This document shows positions 61,110-64,000 of a DNA stretch of 64,000 bases, one piece after another. A program made the translations under genes and the position numbers. The notes under the pieces are model-generated. The model ran no database searches and was not told where the DNA came from. It saw only the letters and a list, made by a program, of their open reading frames with translations. How positions within the stretch are numbered: position 1 is the first letter of the stretch; each line of letters opens with the position of its first letter. Source of the DNA: Glaciecola sp047250385 (GTDB lineage: Bacteria > Pseudomonadota > Gammaproteobacteria > Enterobacterales > Alteromonadaceae); contig NZ_JBLBVM010000050.1 in NCBI RefSeq assembly GCF_047250385.1, positions 62,001 through 126,000 of the forward strand, given 5' to 3'.

Positions 61110-63311
61110 TTGCGCGATTTACCAACATTCTATTATTTGAGCCATTTTCATGAGTTTTTAAAATTCGTGACTGGTCCTTGTGAAAGCTTGTTAGACGATG
61201 AAGATAAACAGTTCATTCAAAACTTTATGTCACTGTCGAAGCCTCAGCAATGTTTGTTAGTTCGCTTTATCAATCGTAAATCCGATTTTGTAAAGCCGAC
61301 AGTATATGAGTATGAGGAAATTGAAGACATTCCAAGTAATTTTGATTACTTATATTACAGCGGCTGGTTTTCGGAACTTAATGTTCAGAGTATTCCTGCG
61401 TTTATCGAGCAAGTAACGAAAGACGAAATCATTCAAATAATGGACGAGCTGAATGCTGCTTACTTAAAAGAAGCCCCCGTATTTTCTTACAAAAAATCTC
61501 AGCCTAAAGCCAAACTTCTCAATATGCTCATGTCAGGCGCTAGTTGCAAACAAATCGCCAGTACTAAACTTGCGAAGTCATACTGGCAAAGCACGTTTGA
61601 ATCACACACAACCTATTTCCTGTATTTATATTTTGGCAATCTGAAAGCGAAATTGAATCAGTTTTCCATGCGTGATCTCGGCGTGATGCGCACTCGCAAA
61701 GAGCAGGCTCAGGTGATGGCGAGGTTTAGCGATATTGATAGCGCTAAGTCTGCATTTTCGTTGCACTCTTTGCTCAATGATATTCGTTTGCAGCTACCCT
61801 TATTTGATGATGTGTCGGAATTATCAAAGCAAGAGAGACAGAATTTTATCCTATCTCAATTAGAAAAAATGCCAGATCCACTTGGTCATAAAGCCGAAGA
61901 GCTGCATGCAAAACTTCAATATTTGTTGGCCAGTGAATTACTCAAACACGATGCAGTTCATGCCACTACGCTACTAAAAACCATTAATACTGATAAAGCC
62001 CAAGAAAAATGGGCGCGTGAGGCCTATAAACTAGGTCTGATAGAGGAAGTCGAAGCAGAGTTAGAGCGTATAATCGAAGTGCCACTTTCAGAAGATCTGT
62101 TAGCGTTCGCAGAGGATTTTTTAGCTCGGAAGTACCATAAAAAACGCACCAGTGTACTTACCGACATGTTACGAGAAAATAGCCAAACCGTACTAATAGA
62201 TGAAATGCATAAGGGGGCAGTTGAAAAAGGCGTTGTGGCGTATTACGAACAGCGGAACTGCCAAGCGTTTCGCACCGAGAACGAACTTTGGCGTGCGCTG
62301 TTTGGTTTGTACTTTTGGCACGAAATATTTGAATTGGAAGGCTTAGGTTTAACTAACGAATTCGATCATGTACCCGTTTCGCTTCGCTCCAATCAATTTT
62401 ATGAACTGGCAGCGGAGCAGATTGACGGTCGACTAGGGAGTACGACAAGTAAAGCCAAGTTGATCCAACAGCTCTCTATCAATGCAGCGAAGTACTATGG
62501 TCACAGCAACATTGTGTTTCGTTGGCGCAAAAACATATTGGAACGCCTCACTCTATTGATTCAACATAGCGAGCTTGAGGCAATCTTATCTTTGCTAAAA
62601 GCGATGTGCCAAGACTGGAAAAATCTAAGTGATGGCTTTCCCGATCTCATGCTCATAGAAGACACCAAACTGCGCTTCGAAGAAGTAAAATCTGAAGGCG
62701 ATCAATTGCGTCGCAACCAGCTTCTCAGTATTCAAAAACTACAAAGTTTAGGCTTTGATGTGCGCATCACCAATGTGCATTGGACCATAGACCCAATGCA
62801 GCCTTATGCCGTCATCGATATCGAAACCACCGGTGGACGTGCTCAGCATCATCGTATTACCGAAGTGGGCATAGTGAAGATGGTTGGCGGCGTTGTCGTC
62901 GCAGAATGGCAATCTTTGGTTAACCCACAACGACGCATCCCACAGAACATTACTTCTTTAACTGGGATCGACAATGACATGGTCGCCGATGCGCCTCTGT
63001 TTGCGGAAGTCGCCGATGACATCGATGAGTTCACTCAAGGCTGCGTATTCGTCGCTCACAACGTCAATTTTGATTATGGTTTTATTAAAGAAGAATTTAA
63101 TCGCTTAGAACGCCAGTACCGCAGACCAAAGCTATGCACCGTTCAACAAATGCGAAAACACTTTAAAGGCTTACCTTCATACTCACTCGCAAATTTAACA
63201 AGACATTTTAATATCGACATGCAACGCCATCACCGCGCAATGTCCGACGCTATCGCCGCCGCTGAGTTGTTGAATATGGTGAATGAGAAACGCTTGGAAT
63301 ATAAACCTTAA
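61110..63311 (+). CDS. FAN1-like VRR-NUC nuclease fused to DnaQ-type 3'-5' exonuclease
   Basis: The 733-residue protein has a long helical N-terminal half, then a VRR-NUC domain (about 500-560) with GFPDLMLIED, FEEVKSEGDQL and the following Q-rich helix, the signature of FAN1-like structure-specific nucleases for interstrand crosslink repair. A C-terminal DEDDh exonuclease follows (about 565-725) with DIETTGG (D570, E572), HNVNFDYGF and HRAMSDAIAAAELL. The start is TTG 61110 with AAGGG 9-10 nt upstream. Two different nuclease activities in one chain suggest incision and trimming at DNA damage. Confidence 0.85.
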   Translation: MRDLPTFYYLSHFHEFLKFVTGPCESLLDDEDKQFIQNFMSLSKPQQCLLVRFINRKSDFVKPTVYEYEEIEDIPSNFDYLYYSGWFSELNVQSIPAFIEQVTKDEIIQIMDELNAAYLKEAPVFSYKKSQPKAKLLNMLMSGASCKQIASTKLAKSYWQSTFESHTTYFLYLYFGNLKAKLNQFSMRDLGVMRTRKEQAQVMARFSDIDSAKSAFSLHSLLNDIRLQLPLFDDVSELSKQERQNFILSQLEKMPDPLGHKAEELHAKLQYLLASELLKHDAVHATTLLKTINTDKAQEKWAREAYKLGLIEEVEAELERIIEVPLSEDLLAFAEDFLARKYHKKRTSVLTDMLRENSQTVLIDEMHKGAVEKGVVAYYEQRNCQAFRTENELWRALFGLYFWHEIFELEGLGLTNEFDHVPVSLRSNQFYELAAEQIDGRLGSTTSKAKLIQQLSINAAKYYGHSNIVFRWRKNILERLTLLIQHSELEAILSLLKAMCQDWKNLSDGFPDLMLIEDTKLRFEEVKSEGDQLRRNQLLSIQKLQSLGFDVRITNVHWTIDPMQPYAVIDIETTGGRAQHHRITEVGIVKMVGGVVVAEWQSLVNPQRRIPQNITSLTGIDNDMVADAPLFAEVADDIDEFTQGCVFVAHNVNFDYGFIKEEFNRLERQYRRPKLCTVQQMRKHFKGLPSYSLANLTRHFNIDMQRHHRAMSDAIAAAELLNMVNEKRLEYKP

Positions 63312-63420
63312 ACCTAACTCGTCATCCACCGCTTATCTTCCCTGCGAATACGATGGGGTGTTAATCCAAAAAGGCTTAAAACCAGTAAATACTTTCATGA
63401 ATACTCTTTTTAAACGAAAA

Positions 63421-63684
63421 ATGAATCAATTTAATGAAGAAGAAACCTCGCGCATTATCGAGATGGCGTGGGAGGATCGTACGCCTTTCGAAGCGATTGA
63501 GCGTTTGTTTGGTGTGACTGAACCCGAGGTAATCGAGTTAATGCGCAGGAGCATTAAGCGCAAAACCTTTAATAACTGGCGAGCGAGAGTGTCAGGGCGA
63601 AAAACAAAACACCTGAAGTTGCGCAGTCCTGATGTGAGTCGAGGTTATTGTTCAACGCAGTATAAGCCGGTTCGTAAGCGTTGA
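63421..63684 (+). CDS. TIGR03643 family protein
   Basis: The 87-residue basic protein has EETSRIIEMAWEDRTPFEAI followed by FGVTEPEVIELMRRSIK and FNNWRARVSGRKTKH, the conserved family core with an HTH-like part. It is of unknown function. ATG 63421 fits the family's usual start; ATG 63397 is an alternative, and the open frame upstream to 63283 overlaps the exonuclease gene. Probably a nucleic-acid-binding protein. Confidence 0.8.
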   Translation: MNQFNEEETSRIIEMAWEDRTPFEAIERLFGVTEPEVIELMRRSIKRKTFNNWRARVSGRKTKHLKLRSPDVSRGYCSTQYKPVRKR

Positions 63685-63711
63685 GATAAGCTCTGAATGA
63701 GTTTTTAAACT

Positions 63712-63999
63712 CTACAGCCAAATATCCACATCTTGACCACCTAGGATCGCCATGATATCTATCCAGTTCTGATTAATACGGTAGTAGATAACATCAGCGC
63801 GATGGGGAAATCTTCTATAGCCTTGCCTGAAGTGATCAACCGATTGATAAGATAAGGGAGATGCTGCTATCTTTTCGAAGGCCTCAAAGAAACTGTTGAA
63901 ATATTCATCCGCGAACCGTTCTCCAAATTCTTTAAAACCGTATACGTATATCCGTCGGAGGTCTTCTTTAGCCTCTGCAGTTAGACGATAGTTAGTCAC
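63712..63999 (-). CDS. ParE/RelE-family toxin
   Basis: The 95-residue protein has the ParE-type plan: MTNYRLTAEAKEDLRRIYVYG, FADEYFNSFFEAFEKIAASP and RRFPHRADVIYYRI...IDIMAILGG. ParE toxins poison DNA gyrase. The start is GTG 63999, adjacent to the window edge; the overlapping TGA (GTGA) fits the end of an antitoxin gene that would lie beyond 64000 on the same strand. The gene appears complete. Confidence 0.8.
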   Translation of the reverse strand: MTNYRLTAEAKEDLRRIYVYGFKEFGERFADEYFNSFFEAFEKIAASPLSYQSVDHFRQGYRRFPHRADVIYYRINQNWIDIMAILGGQDVDIWL

Positions 64000-64000
64000 T

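Overview
The window looks like chromosomal DNA of a marine gammaproteobacterium of the Alteromonadales type. This is inferred from gene content: two TonB-dependent receptors (one in a Fur-boxed piuA/piuC pair), a GH16 glucanase with a GlyGly-CTERM-like tail, an rph/yicC divergent pair, acpH, tpm, moaB, a DTW-domain gene, a TIGR03643 protein and a HiPIP. No rRNA, tRNA, CRISPR array or intact transposase was seen. Base composition is moderate in the housekeeping parts and visibly AT-richer at about 4.2-12.7 kb.

Layout. (1) 1-2.3 kb: the first codons of rph (minus) and yicC (plus), normally direct divergent neighbours, are separated by an MqsR-like toxin gene and an unusual zinc-ribbon/RHH-like antitoxin gene. 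(2) 2.3-6 kb: an AAA/DUF4143 ATPase gene behind a palindromic repeat pair, stacked hairpins, and a decayed cassette whose main frame is broken only by TAG codons. (3) 6-14.5 kb: a probable defence island with NUDIX + PLD-helicase-DUF3427 (minus), NERD nuclease + a 729-aa protein ending in a PD-(D/E)XK domain (plus), and a methyltransferase-HNH fusion (minus). (4) 14.5-20 kb: metal uptake by a His-rich TonB receptor and the Fur-boxed piuA-piuC pair. (5) 20-35 kb: a TIR-WD40 membrane protein, an iron-type alcohol dehydrogenase with an overlapping thioesterase, an S9 peptidase, GH16 glucanase, sugar porter, Gfo/Idh/MocA oxidoreductase and a second TIR membrane protein. (6) 35-44 kb: YbbA/YbbP-like ABC genes, M24 peptidase, tpm, acpH, a small hypothetical, an MBL-fold protein and benE. 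(7) 44.2-51.9 kb: a sigma-54-type promoter with upstream palindromes in front of an unlisted 38-codon membrane ORF and a MacAB-like ABC exporter (adaptor, ATPase, two permeases), followed by a sigma-54 response regulator and its sensor kinase. (8) 51.9-64 kb: a beta-lactamase-like lipoprotein, repeat-rich intergenic DNA, moaB, the DTW gene, a large unknown membrane-anchored protein, HiPIP + VOC, CPXCG + flavin reductase, a FAN1-like VRR-NUC/DnaQ exonuclease fusion, a TIGR03643 gene and a ParE-like toxin at the edge.

The most notable things are the sigma-54 exporter module with its small membrane protein, the composite antitoxin, the 6-14.5 kb island with two uncommon nuclease architectures, the TAG-interrupted cassette, the VRR-NUC-exonuclease fusion, and a palindromic repeat family that also sits in frame inside a coding gene. 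All function calls come from reading motifs by eye; no database search was run.
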